Of a DNA stretch of 64,000 nt, positions 11,220 to 21,544 are shown piece after piece. The stretch is from Spirometra erinaceieuropaei (lineage: Eukaryota; Platyhelminthes; Cestoda; Diphyllobothriidea; Diphyllobothriidae). The position numbers and the translations under genes were made by a program. The number at the start of each line of letters is the position of its first letter. The first letter of the stretch is position 1. The notes below the pieces were generated by a model. It was not told where the DNA came from. It ran no database searches and saw nothing but the letters and a program-made list of their open reading frames with translations. The stretch is from NCBI GenBank assembly GCA_902702965.1, contig CACRXP010000226.1:548787-612786 (forward strand), written 5' to 3'.

Positions 11220-12200
11220 GGTCGGTGGGGACGCCATAGAAGCTTAGACAGGCTCTGCGTCATACCTTATATTGACTGGTCGCCATTCCCGACGGTCTTC
11301 TAACTTTCAGTCACCTTCGCCCGTATCGGACAAACAAAATGCACAATGGAACTGCAAGATTTTATGCGACTTCGGGATCATTCGGGACGTGTTCATTTAC
11401 GAGCCTTTCGAAAAACGTCAGAGAGACCATTTTTACCGGAGTACATAGGGGTCACTATAGAGATCAATACAGTTAACGAGCACCATGAAACTCTCCCGTT
11501 CATGGGATGGGCCTCTCCTATTTGTCGATGTAATTTCCTTTATCAATTTTATTACCTGTGACGATTAAATGACCAAAGACCTCACCTTTACGGTACGTCG
11601 GGAACAACCTAACACATACGACGACCAGATCCTAAAAACTACGACTGATTCCATTCATATGCTGCCATTCCATCTCGATCTTCAGCCACAGGACGAAAGT
11701 GAGAACCAGTGCGACCCCGTTACCCCACATCCTGTGACCCTGCGTACAGAACCTCGATTTATGCAGGGGGCATTTGAGTCAGGACAAAGCCTACTGGCAA
11801 TTAATTTCGACTGAAACGATGACATTTGATTTCACGCACTGGAATGAAGTGGATGCTCGAAACACTGATTTCTCTGGTCACCCAGACGAAGTAGTTTGCG
11901 CTCCTTTGATGCCATCACGCTAACCTCACGCAAACTTAAATTTCAAGTCGTAGTGAGTAGATAAACTCTATATCCACCTGACTTTCATTTGCCGGTAATT
12001 TGCTTAAGAGTGATTAGTATCATGCGGAGGTTCGTGATTAATCGTAATTTCTTAGATACAGCAACATCGGAGTAACATAATAAGGGCAAAAGTAAAATTC
12101 GTGGAGACACGTGAACTCCGATCCGATCACATCATCGGGAGACTCGAGCATTACCGCCTTTTTCCTATCTGTCAGTTTCCTTGAACTGCTTAACAAACTG
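11220..12200. other. No gene recognised
   Basis: Two short plus-strand frames (11346-11561 and 11569-11814) lie here without recognisable domains or splice signals. No repeat arm was identified. Confidence 0.45.
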
Positions 12201-12207
12201 AGACAGT

Positions 12208-13125
12208 CAGTCTTGAAGAAGGAGACACGATCGCCGGGGCAAGAGCTTTATTAGCCTGACGTTTCGGATTCATACTCGAATCCATCATCAGAGACAAAAG
12301 AGCAGAAACGGGTGGTTGTTGCACAAGGGGCTGCGGTATTTATAGGATGCAGCAGCCATACTACCGCATACCTATGAACGTTCACGGCTTCCCCCTTCAT
12401 CCGGGATTGTCACACTTGGTGTGATCATTGTTTGATGGCCGACATTCGAGTCGATAATTGCTGCAATTTCATCACTTGCGTTGGATGTTGGCGTGATGAT
12501 TGCTCGACCATCTGACGCGTTGACCCGGGTGTTGGGAAGAGTGTTCACCAGTGCGCTCCCCGCGTGGCCAATTACTCCGCCTAGACGAAGTCTCAGCACG
12601 CTGTATTGAATGGGAAGATCGTTGCACTTGTTGATGGACTGGGGGCCAGTAAACCATGATTCCAGTAGCTCTCGGCTCACTCGGTTGTCCCCTCTTGCGA
12701 GAATTTCGGCCTCATCGAATTTAAATGTGTGGCCGGATCTCGTCGAATGAGCCGCAACTTGAGAGCTGGCGTCATTTCTCCGCACCGCTGCCGCGTGTTC
12801 GGCCATTCTCGTTCGGAGCTGTCTTCCGGTTTCTCCGACGTAGTTGCTTTGTCCGCAACTGCACCAGATCCGATAAACGACCCCAGACGTTTCTAGCCGT
12901 GGCAGTGGGTCTTTCGGTTTCATGATCAGACGCCTAATGGTTGCATCCGGTCTGCGTGCCACTCCAAACCCAAGTGGTGCGAGAAGGCGGCCGACAGCTT
13001 CCGAAACGTTCTTGACATACGGAAGTGCCCGCCAAGACTTGGTGTCCGTACGGTTAGGCCTTTCGTCCCTTTTGCGTATGCACCGGTCGACGATGTTGCG
13101 CGGGTAGCCATTGGCTTTGAAGACC
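12208..13125 (-). mobile_element. Penelope-like element 3' portion with GIY-YIG domain (PLE1)
   Basis: A minus-strand remnant holding the C-terminal third of a Penelope-like ORF and its 3' end. The order on the minus strand is: the region after the RT (VFKANGYPRNIVDRCI), the KPKDPLPRLETSGVVYRI lead-in, the GIY-YIG nuclease, the GPQSINK block, a hydrophilic tail, the stop near 12372, then a hammerhead-like motif at 12254-12296. RT motifs are absent. It belongs to the same subfamily as PLE3 and PLE4, and differs from PLE2. Confidence 0.85.
12254..12296 (-). ncRNA. Hammerhead-ribozyme-like motif in PLE1 3' end
   Basis: On the minus strand: CTGATGA, an extra T, stem GGATTC, loop GAGTAT, stem GAATCC, then GAAACGTC. 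The invariant core CUGAUGA...GAAA and the cleavage triplet GUC are intact, and helix II is a perfect 6-bp stem. Helix III would be the minimal self-complementary ACGT, as reported for PLE hammerheads that work best as dimers. The position just downstream of the PLE ORF fits the known association of type I hammerheads with Penelope-like elements. Cleavage is inferred only. Confidence 0.65.
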
Positions 13126-13193
13126 CGTCGGAGGTGGCGGCAGCCGTAGAACAGGGCCAACTGGACTACCGCCCAGTATATTTTGCGTTTCAT
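12372..13193 (-). CDS. Open frame: RTE-type LINE tail fused to Penelope-like GIY-YIG domain
   Basis: A 273-residue open frame made of two elements. The first 24 or so residues (MKRKIYWAVVQLALFYGC) match the post-RT region of RTE-like LINEs, where 'K.K.Y.AVV...LLYG.E' is typical. From VFKANGYPRN onward it is Penelope-like. The GIY-YIG nuclease core shows VVYRI, then NYVGETGR, with RTRMAEHAAAVRR following. GIY-YIG domains nick DNA and are the hallmark C-terminal domain of canonical PLEs. No RT motifs are present, so the protein could not mobilise itself. The first ATG lies in the LINE part, and expression is doubtful. I regard the frame as an accidental in-frame junction of two dead elements. 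Confidence 0.7.
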   Translation of the reverse strand: MKRKIYWAVVQLALFYGCRHLRRVFKANGYPRNIVDRCIRKRDERPNRTDTKSWRALPYVKNVSEAVGRLLAPLGFGVARRPDATIRRLIMKPKDPLPRLETSGVVYRIWCSCGQSNYVGETGRQLRTRMAEHAAAVRRNDASSQVAAHSTRSGHTFKFDEAEILARGDNRVSRELLESWFTGPQSINKCNDLPIQYSVLRLRLGGVIGHAGSALVNTLPNTRVNASDGRAIITPTSNASDEIAAIIDSNVGHQTMITPSVTIPDEGGSRERS

Positions 13194-13640
13194 GTTGAGT
13201 TGAAGTCCGTAGTGATTCCGGACTAGTGGCTACGCCTAGTTGACGATCTGACAGGCTTTGGGGATCCAGTAGACCACTCCGTCTTCAGCTGTCACATTCC
13301 TTTAAATTGTACTTTCTAGGTATGCGAATTTGTCCACTGCTACGAGTTAGCTTCAGTTGCAATCGACATGTAGCTTATTTGGTAGGGCTTGATGCGTGGC
13401 TGCAGTCTACTCCGTGTTAATGCTCAGTCCGAAGTTAGAGCAACCGGAGGCAAAGGGACCAACAATCGCAGTTGTTATATTTACGCTCTGTCATCCAATA
13501 ACACCCGGTTGTGGGCACTGATCCTGGGTTGAATACTGAACAATGTTCTGTCGACCTTCCGGCCGCTCTTTACAATATGTAATCAGCACAATGGTGGAGG
13601 TAGGGGCAAATACGCAGCCCTTAGGAATGGCACCATTGTG
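13126..13640 (-). pseudogene. RTE-like LINE reverse transcriptase tail (decayed)
   Basis: On the minus strand, with frame changes, the pieces follow the order of an RTE/BovB-type RT C-terminal half: KGCVFAPT (motif B region, like QGCVLAPTLF), then CSNFGLSINTE (like DNFGLIINTEKT), then VDKFAYLESTI (like VDNFTYLGSTLSR), then NHYGLQLNMKRKIYWAVV (like RHGIHLNTKLKMYKAVV). The catalytic FADD box is not visible. It abuts PLE1 near 13125 and supplies the first codons of the fused frame. The match to the family pattern is from memory. Confidence 0.6.
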
Positions 13641-13654
13641 GACTTATGCATTCA

Positions 13655-13832
13655 GCAGTCTCCAAATCGTTCACTATCAAACACTTAGGCTGTTGTACAA
13701 ACGTTTTCTTCTTCCAACCAACCGCCGCAAAGGGCTTCTCTTGAGTCCCTGAAGACCTGAAGATGACTCCGCTACCTGCAAGGAGAACCTCCTCACTGAG
13801 ATCACTTCTGCTGATCACAAACTGTACTATGT
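13655..13832 (+). pseudogene. Decayed duplicate of the coiled-coil gene's first exon
   Basis: Closely resembles 17461-17690, including the intron side ('aatcgttcactatcaaa' against 'aatcgttcggtaccaaa') and the coding part for ESLK, CKENLLTEITSADH and LYY. Relative to the intact exon it has several indels; the segment for the first 20 or so residues is missing and the frame is broken. The match stops after the LYY codons. Because the intron flank is included, this is a DNA duplicate, not a retrocopy. Confidence 0.75.
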
Positions 13833-13891
13833 TCGCTGGCATTGGCAAATAACATGAGAACTCCATTTCATTTCCTGCTTTGTTGGAAGTA

Positions 13892-15330
13892 CAGTTAGTG
13901 ACCGAACTCATGAAATGTGACGACACTTACGAATAATTGTCAATCTCTCGCAAAACGGCACAATTTCCTGAGTCCAATGTCTATGGTAATTAATAACAAG
14001 TTTAAAAGAAGTTAAAAATATAAGAAATATTAAAGGCGGTGTTGAGTTGTTTAGAGATGCCGTTTTATTTTGAAAAACGCAATATCTCAAAATGTCAGAA
14101 ATGGCTCTTGTTTAGTAAACTTCGTTTTTTAATGTGCAGAATGTATTCTCATACCAAAACGTAGTAAATAGGAAAGTAGAAACAAAATGACGTCTAGTAG
14201 TAATGTTTCAGTCCAGTTTATATCTAAATATCGTTTAAAAATTAGTATGATTTCATAGATGACGGTTTGTCAACTCCTACATTATGGGTGTAGATTCTTA
14301 AATAATTTTTTAGGGTTTCGTGTTATCCTTGACCCTTTTGACTTAAGTGAGATGGAGCTTAACAGGAGAACCTGGATTTTTCTTGAGTTCACCGATGGAC
14401 ACATTGTAGGAACAAAAGTTTTCCAAAGATGACATGATTTGAGGCCAGTCGGTGCCTAATAACTTTAAATAGAACTGACAGATGTGATCGCAAACATACC
14501 ATTTTGTGTTTATAGAGAGAACATTTTTACCTTTAAATAAATTTATACTTTTCCTTTGTTTGGGATTACGTTGAGTTTCAGATCGGCCTCGAAATGTTAC
14601 TGAATACTTCATGATTGTCAGTGTTTTCACCCGATCGTCTGAATTACCTGTCTGTTGAGGACTTTAAAATAAGATAATTCTTGAAGACATTTACCGAATT
14701 ATTGAGTGTTCGGGCGCTCTTTTCCACGGAGATGGTCGTTTGGGTCACATGTGAGTACTCATTTAAACATCAAACGTCATTTTCGAGAAAAATGGCTGTC
14801 TACAACGACAGTAAGCAACGAATATTCCTTCGATCAATAAGAAAACTTTCCTTGATAAGTTACCTTGTTAAGAAGTGCTTTATTACTGCACTCAGTTGAC
14901 GGATCTCTGTGTACTTTGCATTTTTGCACGACGAGGCCATGTAAAAATTTGACATTTTTGACTGTTTCTCTCACGTTCCGGAATAGTACTAACATTTTTT
15001 TACCGTAAACGTAAGAACATGCTTTGTTCTATACATTGAGGCCATTTGCACTCTTTTTGCTTGCTTTTAGACTCGGTTCTTCGATTACAAATGCACGGCA
15101 GAGCGCCCACATAAATACTGATATTTTACTGAAACTTTTAGTATTTTGCTCGTTCTAGTTCTGATTAAAGTATGCAAAGAAACTGAACTACAGGACAAAT
15201 AGTGCTTCATATGTTCAAAGCTGGAAATCACCATTCGGTGGTGGTCATTTGTGTGACATCACACTCTATCAATCCCGACCTGAGGCTCTAAGGGGCATGA
15301 AACTACGCATTACGCAATACACTCAAATAA
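13892..15330. mobile_element. Long TIR repeat, copy R1
   Basis: Starts TA-CAGTTAGTGACCGAACTC, the terminal type of the N subfamily. From about 13900 to 15330 it matches, as an inverted and diverged copy, the 50.6-54.15 kb region (after removing PLE2). Shared blocks include 'catttcgaggccgatctgaa' (complement near 14580), 'ttgggtcacatgtgagtact' near 14740 and 'tgcacggcagagcgccc' near 15093. A 95-residue minus-strand frame at 14343-14630 is not kept open in R2, so coding is unlikely. The right end is not defined. Confidence 0.6.
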
Positions 15331-16650
15331 AACCGGCTGACGGCCCCACTACAGACTTTTGGGGTAATCGTGCAGTCAGGCATAAGGAAACGACCACTTC
15401 TAGATACGTGTATCATGCTGCGCAGAGATTCTCACTAAGGATGAATTAACCTGTTACACCTCACCATTTAAACTCGGAATCCTCTCATTTTACCCAAAAC
15501 CGGAACGATGCATGGATGTTGCCTCTGTTTTTAATTTTTTTAGAAATCCTACGCCAAACACCGTGACGTACGTTTACACATCCTGTCTTGAGCCAGCAAA
15601 TTCGAACAAGAAAACTGGTTAGTACCCATTCGACGGTGCTGAGACTCGTGTCATTGACATAGAGCAATTAACGTCTACGATGTCGTCTACCCCAAAACGG
15701 CCTTCGTCCTGCCCGAAGCCTAAAAAGTTATGTCAAGCACAAAATCAACTTTCGAAAACAATTTGTCCAATGAATAACAATGTACAAGTGTCAGAGGTCA
15801 GTGTGGTATACCAAAAAGTACTTTTTAATTTACTTCGTGATAGCGTGGGGTTCCGAATACTGTTTTCAAAATCTAGCCTTCAGAAACGAAGTGGAATTTA
15901 CTTCACACCACGCGATTCATTTCAGGCAGTCGAAATTAATGATCTAAGAAAGCCTACTTATTTTTTATAAACAGATTAGCTCACCAGGAGTTAAAATTTG
16001 CTTTTTTTCAAAACTACGTTAAAAACTTATTGAGATAATTACCACAAATGCATGCGGAAACGACAGAATAAATTGCAAGCATGTTGTGGACGGTCGTATA
16101 ATGCAATGGAAGTCGCAATTTGCAGCACAGATAAACAGTAAAAAACAAACAAGTGGCCATAACTTCTAGTCATCTGTGAGGGAACTACCTCTACCCGTCC
16201 TAAACCCAAGCTGTTGTGCTCGCGAGGCGTTAATATGCCTCGATCCAGTTTAGCAAATTCGTTTGAATGGCTTCAGACTGTATGACCTCCCAGAGAACCT
16301 TCTGGAGACTGACTCGAACGATTAAAAAAATCAGATAAAAAGACCAGTGTCTTCTTCTAAAATTCGTCTTTGATCCGGGTCCAATTTGGAAATTTTCAAC
16401 TGGCCAAAGTATCATTTTTCAGAATGGTACTATTTTCAGTGCCTCTCAACATGAAAGAACACATTTGGAAACGGTCAGTTAGACATGAGTATCTAAAGCT
16501 TCAGCCATCGCTTTTGTCTTACTCGTTGGCAAGGACCAGATATGTGTGTCCATTACGAAAATGAAGCACAGGGATTCCTGTTATATGTAATGACGTCAGT
16601 AGACGGCAGTTTGACGCGGCACTCGACGGAATCTGCGGAAGGCATTCAGA
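15331..16650. other. No gene recognised
   Basis: AT-rich sequence without recognisable coding exons. Part of it may be the unresolved right portion of R1. A 96-residue plus frame at 15680-15970 has no recognisable domain. Confidence 0.4.
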
Positions 16651-16654
16651 AAAC

Positions 16655-16950
16655 TCACGTTGGTGGAGGGACGCTACCGACCGTTCTTAGAAAATCGCTC
16701 GTCCCGTTGTGCTTTACGGGCTCTCCCTCGAGCCCATCCAGCAGCCACACAGCGACGAATGATATAGGCAGAATGGTATAAACGACAAAGACAAGGGAGA
16801 CTGGAATCGCCATTTCTGGCTTATTAGCCGTCGTCAGCCAGTCAAACCTAACTCCGAAGTGTGGAACATCTGGGCTAGAAGTCAAGTCCTGTTAATCAGA
16901 TGTCCAACGCCTCTAACCACTGTTCCACGAACCGTTGTCCTCTACCATTG
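16655..16950 (-). mobile_element. tRNA-derived SINE, near full-length
   Basis: In minus-strand order: a tRNA-like head under 'gcctctaaccactgttccac', the 'gttccacacttcgg'-type link, a body whose complement is 'tttctggcttattagccgtc', then a tail with the 'cgggctctccctcgagccc' hairpin near 16720. One of the best copies for deriving the consensus. Confidence 0.75.
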
Positions 16951-16964
16951 TATATTCCCAATTA

Positions 16965-17135
16965 CAACCGACAGGACAACGGGCCCGTGCTCCAGTGGTC
17001 AGAGGCGTTAGACTTCTAACAAACAGGTTGCGGGATCGAGCCCCAGTTGTTCCACAATTCGATATTTCGTTATGACTAGCTGACGACGGCTACTAAGCCA
17101 GTTTCCTATTTCCTTGTTGGTAATAACAAAACTCC
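16965..17135 (+). mobile_element. tRNA-derived SINE, inverted partner of the preceding copy
   Basis: The tRNA-like head starts near 16983. The A box is 'gtgctccagtggtcagagg' and the B box 'gggatcgagcccc' (17031-17043). The body follows, with 'gctgacgacggctactaagc' near 17079 and 'cttgttggtaataac' near 17113. It faces the minus copy head to head across about 15 bp. Confidence 0.75.
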
Positions 17136-17513
17136 CATTTTTGCAATATGTGTGGTCATATACTTCGGCGAGGGGTGGAAACAGACCGCGCAATTTGAAA
17201 GATGCGAATGAAGGGCCCGTAAACAGGTGGCAAACGGCTAATCCGAGGTAACTTGTTAATGTTGGTTGAATTTGGTAAGACAGTATGCAACAGGCTTTCT
17301 CAACCGTACCCTTAATACTAACCCTTAGCTTTGCCCAAACCTTCAAAATATACTTGGGTCCAAATGCAACCTCATCCCAACTTAGCATGTCTACCTAAAT
17401 AAAATAAGTAGGCATGTTTTCGAGACAAAATTATAGACTTATGTGTATAGCAGTCACCAAATCGTTCGGTACCAAAGATTAATGCTGCTGTAAAAACGTT
17501 TTCCTTCCTACAG

Positions 17514-17834
17514 CTTACCACCCAGGCACTCGAAACAACGATAAAAAGATTGGCTAGTCTATCATCGGGACGGACTTTTCTTGAGTCCCTGAAGACCACT
17601 CTTTGCAATATGAGGGACGACACCGCTACTTGCAAGGAAAACCTCCTCACCGAGATCACCTCTGCTGATCACGAACTGTACTATGCGGCCTACTACTCTC
17701 TCGAAAGAACCAAACTGACCGTCGCGGCAACCCATGCTAAGGAGCTCAGCAGGTTAAAGAAACTTCGAAGGAACTTGGCGAAGTTGAATCGAAGACGGAC
17801 TGACTTGCTTCAGGCGGCAAACATTGTGGAAATG
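17514..17834 (+). CDS. Exon of an unrecognised coiled-coil protein (exon 1 seen)
   Basis: A 321-nt open exon (107 codons, phase 0 at both ends). The acceptor is 'ttccttcctacag' before 17514 and the donor is ATG|GTAACT at 17835. It encodes a charged, mostly helical segment. The first part has ETTIKRLASL; the middle has CKENLLTEITSADHELYY; the last part, KELSRLKKLRRNLAKLNRRR, is strongly basic with leucine spacing typical of a coiled coil. I recognise no family. It joins in frame to the exon at 18146 across a 311-bp intron. No start codon or promoter is visible, so upstream exons are missing or outside recognition. The frame stays open beyond the proposed donor to about 17933, so read-through to a stop there is an alternative. 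Confidence 0.6.
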
Positions 17835-18145
17835 GTAACTTCCGAAGAGTCTTTAAACCTGAGTTCTACGATATTTGTTTTATCAGGCCGACATAGGAGA
17901 GGCAGGGAACGCCATGACTCGCGCTTCAATTAGACTGATATGTTGGAGGCTTATGCACCGTCAGCCATAAACGTACCATCAAAGCTCATTCAGTGTGATT
18001 GGTGTTTAGTGTGGGTGCGATGGTCTGCCTAAGTTTCTACTGCCGTTTCATGCACATAACAACCTTGGATTCTAGCCAAACACCCTGTATTGCCTTATGA
18101 TTGTATTGCAGAGACCTACTCTAGAGACCGCTTCTCCGTTTTCAG

Positions 18146-18280
18146 AACGCTACTGCCTTGAAGGAAGTGGAACGGTCAGCAAAAAAATTGCTTGAATGCG
18201 TCAAGAACTTGCAACAGACGGCAGTACGCTGTGAAGATTCTGGCTTTGATAAATTAAACTTAACTCCAGATTTCGCATCG
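18146..18280 (+). CDS. Exon 2 of the same coiled-coil protein
   Basis: A 135-nt exon (45 codons) open throughout. The acceptor is 'cttctccgttttcag' and the donor is TCG|GTAAGT, both strong. It encodes NATALKEVERSAKKLLECV, then KNLQQTAVRCEDSGF and a short tail ending TPDFAS: again helical with heptad-like leucines and valines. Both exons are phase 0, so they splice without breaking the frame. Further exons must follow downstream, because there is no stop. The RRM exons further on start in phase 2, so they cannot follow this exon directly. It is probably a separate gene, or linked through unseen exons. Confidence 0.6.
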
Positions 18281-18477
18281 GTAAGTTAATTAGACCTGAA
18301 AATACTTTTATCGTAAGTCAATATGGTTGGCATATTTGTAATCTTTTGCTTGCATTTCCCACTGATTGCGCATAATATTTCTTGGCAAACACTGGGCATC
18401 TATGCGTGTTAATTTTGCAAGATAATAGTCTTTCATTCCATTCGTAAACGTCTCTAATCCTCAACGCTTATTCCTAA

Positions 18478-18503
18478 CACTAACCCCTAACCCTAACCTT
18501 TAC
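18478..18503. repeat. Short telomere-like stretch
   Basis: 'actaacccctaaccctaacc' holds two to three CCCTAA-like units, the complement of the TTAGGG repeat usual in flatworms. It is far too short to be a telomere. Confidence 0.5.
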
Positions 18504-18834
18504 CAAGTGCGACTGCGAAATAAGATCCTACCAGTTACGGATAAGCGGTCGGGGTTAGGCGTTAGGTTCGGACTTGTCTACTGCAGGCACGGCAACGAAA
18601 TAGGATCCGAAAAAAGTGACATCTGTTTGTTATGTCATGTTGAGGTTATAGACGAATGTACCCGCCAAAGTCAAGTTGGGTCCAAAAACCTTAGGGCTAA
18701 TTACTGATATTTAAGAAAACCCAAAATCACGAAAACCTAGCATAATCAAATTATTGTTTTCGCATTCTTTTACTGATCGAACCTAAAGACATAATAACGC
18801 ATGCAAGTGAGCAATCACCCTGGCGAAATAATTT

Positions 18835-19005
18835 AACGAAAAAGAGAAAGGGGGACTGGAATTGTCATTTCAGACTTTTTAACTATCGTCAGTTAGTCGA
18901 ACTCAACTCCGAGGTGTGCAACCCCGAGGTTTGAACTCGCGACCTGTCGGTTAGAAGCCCACCGTCCAAACCTCTAAGCCACGGGCTCGTTGTCCTGCAG
19001 GCTTG
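18835..19005 (-). mobile_element. tRNA-derived SINE copy
   Basis: Minus-strand head under 'ctctaagccacgggctcg' (near 18974), B-box complement 'gaggtttgaactcgcgacc', and body complement near 18855-18900. Followed by 'ttgtcctgcaggc', the usual flank of this SINE. Confidence 0.72.
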
Positions 19006-19486
19006 TATCCAATAATGGAAGAGGGGCGCTCAACGTTCGTCATCGGAAGTAGTCATGCTGGCGTGGACACAGAATTGGATCGTGCAGTATTCCGACCCCA
19101 ACTAATGGGGGTCGCACGCCAACTTGATATTTATAACAATTCCAACAGTCCGATTTTAGTCCCAAATTTGAGTAAAACCAGCAGTTCTGTGTTTGTTTCC
19201 ATGAAGAGGCTCCCCTACGGGTAGGTGGGAAGTCATAGACATTCGGCAGATCGTTTCTTACTCCTGGTAAAATGAATAAGCCACTTACTGCAAGCATATC
19301 TGGAACGATCAGGCAATCCTCGGGCAAGCATTTATGCCACCCATCCGCGACAGCCGGCGCACAACGTGCACCATTCAGTGAACAAATAATAACATGTGCT
19401 TGATCGCACGTTCTCGATAAGCCGGCTGCAGGTAGTCCTGGAAGTCTAAAAGTTAACGAAAGTGAACCCGAAGGCTGGTAACCTTA

Positions 19487-21424
19487 AAGTAGATGGGCTA
19501 ACCCATGAAATGTTGGCCGAAATTTCGAAATGCATTTTCGTTTCGAGAAGACAACTTACAGTATGTGGGTTAACTCACGAAATGTCAACAGAAATTCCGA
19601 AATGCGTTTCCGTTTTGATAAAATTATTAAAGTAGGGTTGTAAATCTAATCATCATGCAACATAATTCTATAATAATTCAGTTACCGCAAAACGCCGGCT
19701 TTCAAACAAACTTTTTTGGCTGCATCCAACAACCGTACTCCGTAAAAAATGACCATGTATGTAGCATGTATTTTTTTCATTGAATTTTGATGTCCTTAAA
19801 CATTCAACTATATTTCATGGAAAACATGCATGAACAGATTCATTCTTTTGCTAATTCAGTAGCAAGTAACATCTTCTTTCAATTTAAACACGAAAGAAGG
19901 GCATAATTCGGTTTTAAAAAGTTTCTAATTGTGAGAATTTTTAATGCCGTGAAACGGCTGTTCAAAAATCGTCATGTTTCTGCTTTTACCAATGTGGATT
20001 TTAAAGTTGACAAAGTGGTTCAAATCCCCCTCTTAATTTTTTGAACTTTATATAGTCCCCCTTTGTAACCGCAGACAAGTGTATGGTTTTCCATACGCGG
20101 AAATTATACGGCTTGTAGTTCTGAAACTTTTAATGCAAGTGTAACGGCAGGTTGGGTTGAAAATTATTTGGTAATTAAAATAAATTATAAAACCAAATTA
20201 TGCCGTTCTTTTGAGTGTAAAATTGAAAAAAGACGTAATTTTCTACTAAATTAGCAAAAGAATGAATATCTTATGCATGTTCTCCATAAAATATATTTAA
20301 GGACATCGAAAATTTATGAAAAACGTCATGCTACATAAGTAATCATTTTTACGGAGTATGGTTTTTAGACGCAGCCAAAAAGTTTGTTTGAAAGCCGGCA
20401 TCCTGAGGTAACTGAATTATTATAGAATTATGCTGCACGATGATTTGTTTTACAAGCCCATTTAATTAATCTTTTCGAAACGGAAACGCATTTCGTAATT
20501 TCTTTTGACATTTCATCAGTTAGCCCACTTACTGTAAGTAGGGTTGTAAAACTAGTCACTATGCAGCATAATTCAGTTATTGCAGAATGCTGGATTTGAA
20601 CGAACCTTTTTCCGGCTGCATGCAAAAACTGTACTCCGCAAAATAAGACATATATGTTTCTCAGTGATTTTCGACGCCCTTAAAAATATAATTATATTTC
20701 ATCGAAAACCATTTATCATGATATTCATTCCCTTGCTCATTTGGTAGAGAATTACGTCTTCTCCCAATTGCACACTCGAAGGAAGAGCATAAATCGGTTT
20801 TAAAAATTTTCTAACTGTGAGATTTTTAATACCGTGAAGTGGCCGTTAATGAAACGCCATACCTCAATATTCACCAATGTGGCTTGTAGAGTTGGAACTG
20901 TCTACTGCTTATTTGTACGAATCCCATGTGGTGTCCTCCTAATACCGTAGAGAAACGTACGTTTTTCCATGCGCGGAAAATATACGGCTTGTAGTTTTAA
21001 AACCCTGAATGCAGGTGTAAAGGCAGGTCAGGGATCAAAACTATTCAAGGACTGGAAAAGTTTTTGAAAACCGAATTATGCGCTTCCTTCGAGTATGAAA
21101 TTGGAAGAAAACGTTATTTTCTCCCGAATGAGCATGAGAATGAATAGCATTGTGCATGGTTTTCTCTAAACTACAATTAAATTTTTAGGTGCATCGAAAA
21201 TCAATGAGAACAGTTCATGCTTTTAAAGTATTCATTTTTTCAGAATGTGGTTATTGCGTGTGGCCGAAAAAAATTCGTTCAAAAGCCGGGATCCTGAGGT
21301 AACTGCATTATTGTAAAATTACGCTGCACAATGATTAGTTTTACAACCATACTTAAGTAATCATTTCGAAACAAAATGCCTTTCTGAATTTTAGTTGACA
21401 CTTCATGGGGCAGCTCACCTACTG
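19487..21424. mobile_element. Foldback element M5, interrupted by M4
   Basis: The outer element begins 'aagtagatgggctaaccc' at 19487 and ends 'cagctcacctactg' at 21424. Its left arm breaks off after 'gaagacaactta' (19558) and resumes as 'agtagggttgtaaaact' at 20537, exactly where the family sequence should continue. The gap is filled by copy M4 plus the duplicated TA. M5 is therefore older than M4. Without the insertion it is about 960 bp. Confidence 0.85.
19559..20534. mobile_element. Foldback element M4, nested in M5 with TA duplication
   Basis: A 976-bp copy from CAGTATGTGGGTTAAC to TTAGCCCACTTACTG, flanked by TA at 19557-19558 and 20535-20536. Inverted arms of about 350 bp surround an asymmetric centre of about 230 bp that contains the 'gtttttaatgccgtgaaac' and 'ggaaattatacggcttgtag' landmarks. 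No open frame is of note. TA duplication with CAGT termini fits mobilisation by a Tc1/mariner-like transposase, which is inference. Confidence 0.88.
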
Positions 21425-21544
21425 TCTGTTGGTGCGAAAGGTAAACAATGAAAGCAGGGGTTAAAGAAATCAATCAGAGTTCGTCGTAAAACACGGGCGG
21501 AGTGGAAAAACATGGGAGGTAGGTTTCCAAAGTCAATGTCAGGG

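Noticed and set aside
14343..14630. 95-residue minus-strand frame in R1, a possible transposase piece
   Set aside because: The matching part of R2 (about 51350-51640) has indels and stops, and no DDE or other motif is visible.
18478..18503. Interstitial telomere or chromosome-fusion scar
   Set aside because: Only two to three imperfect units, which is within chance for AT-rich DNA.
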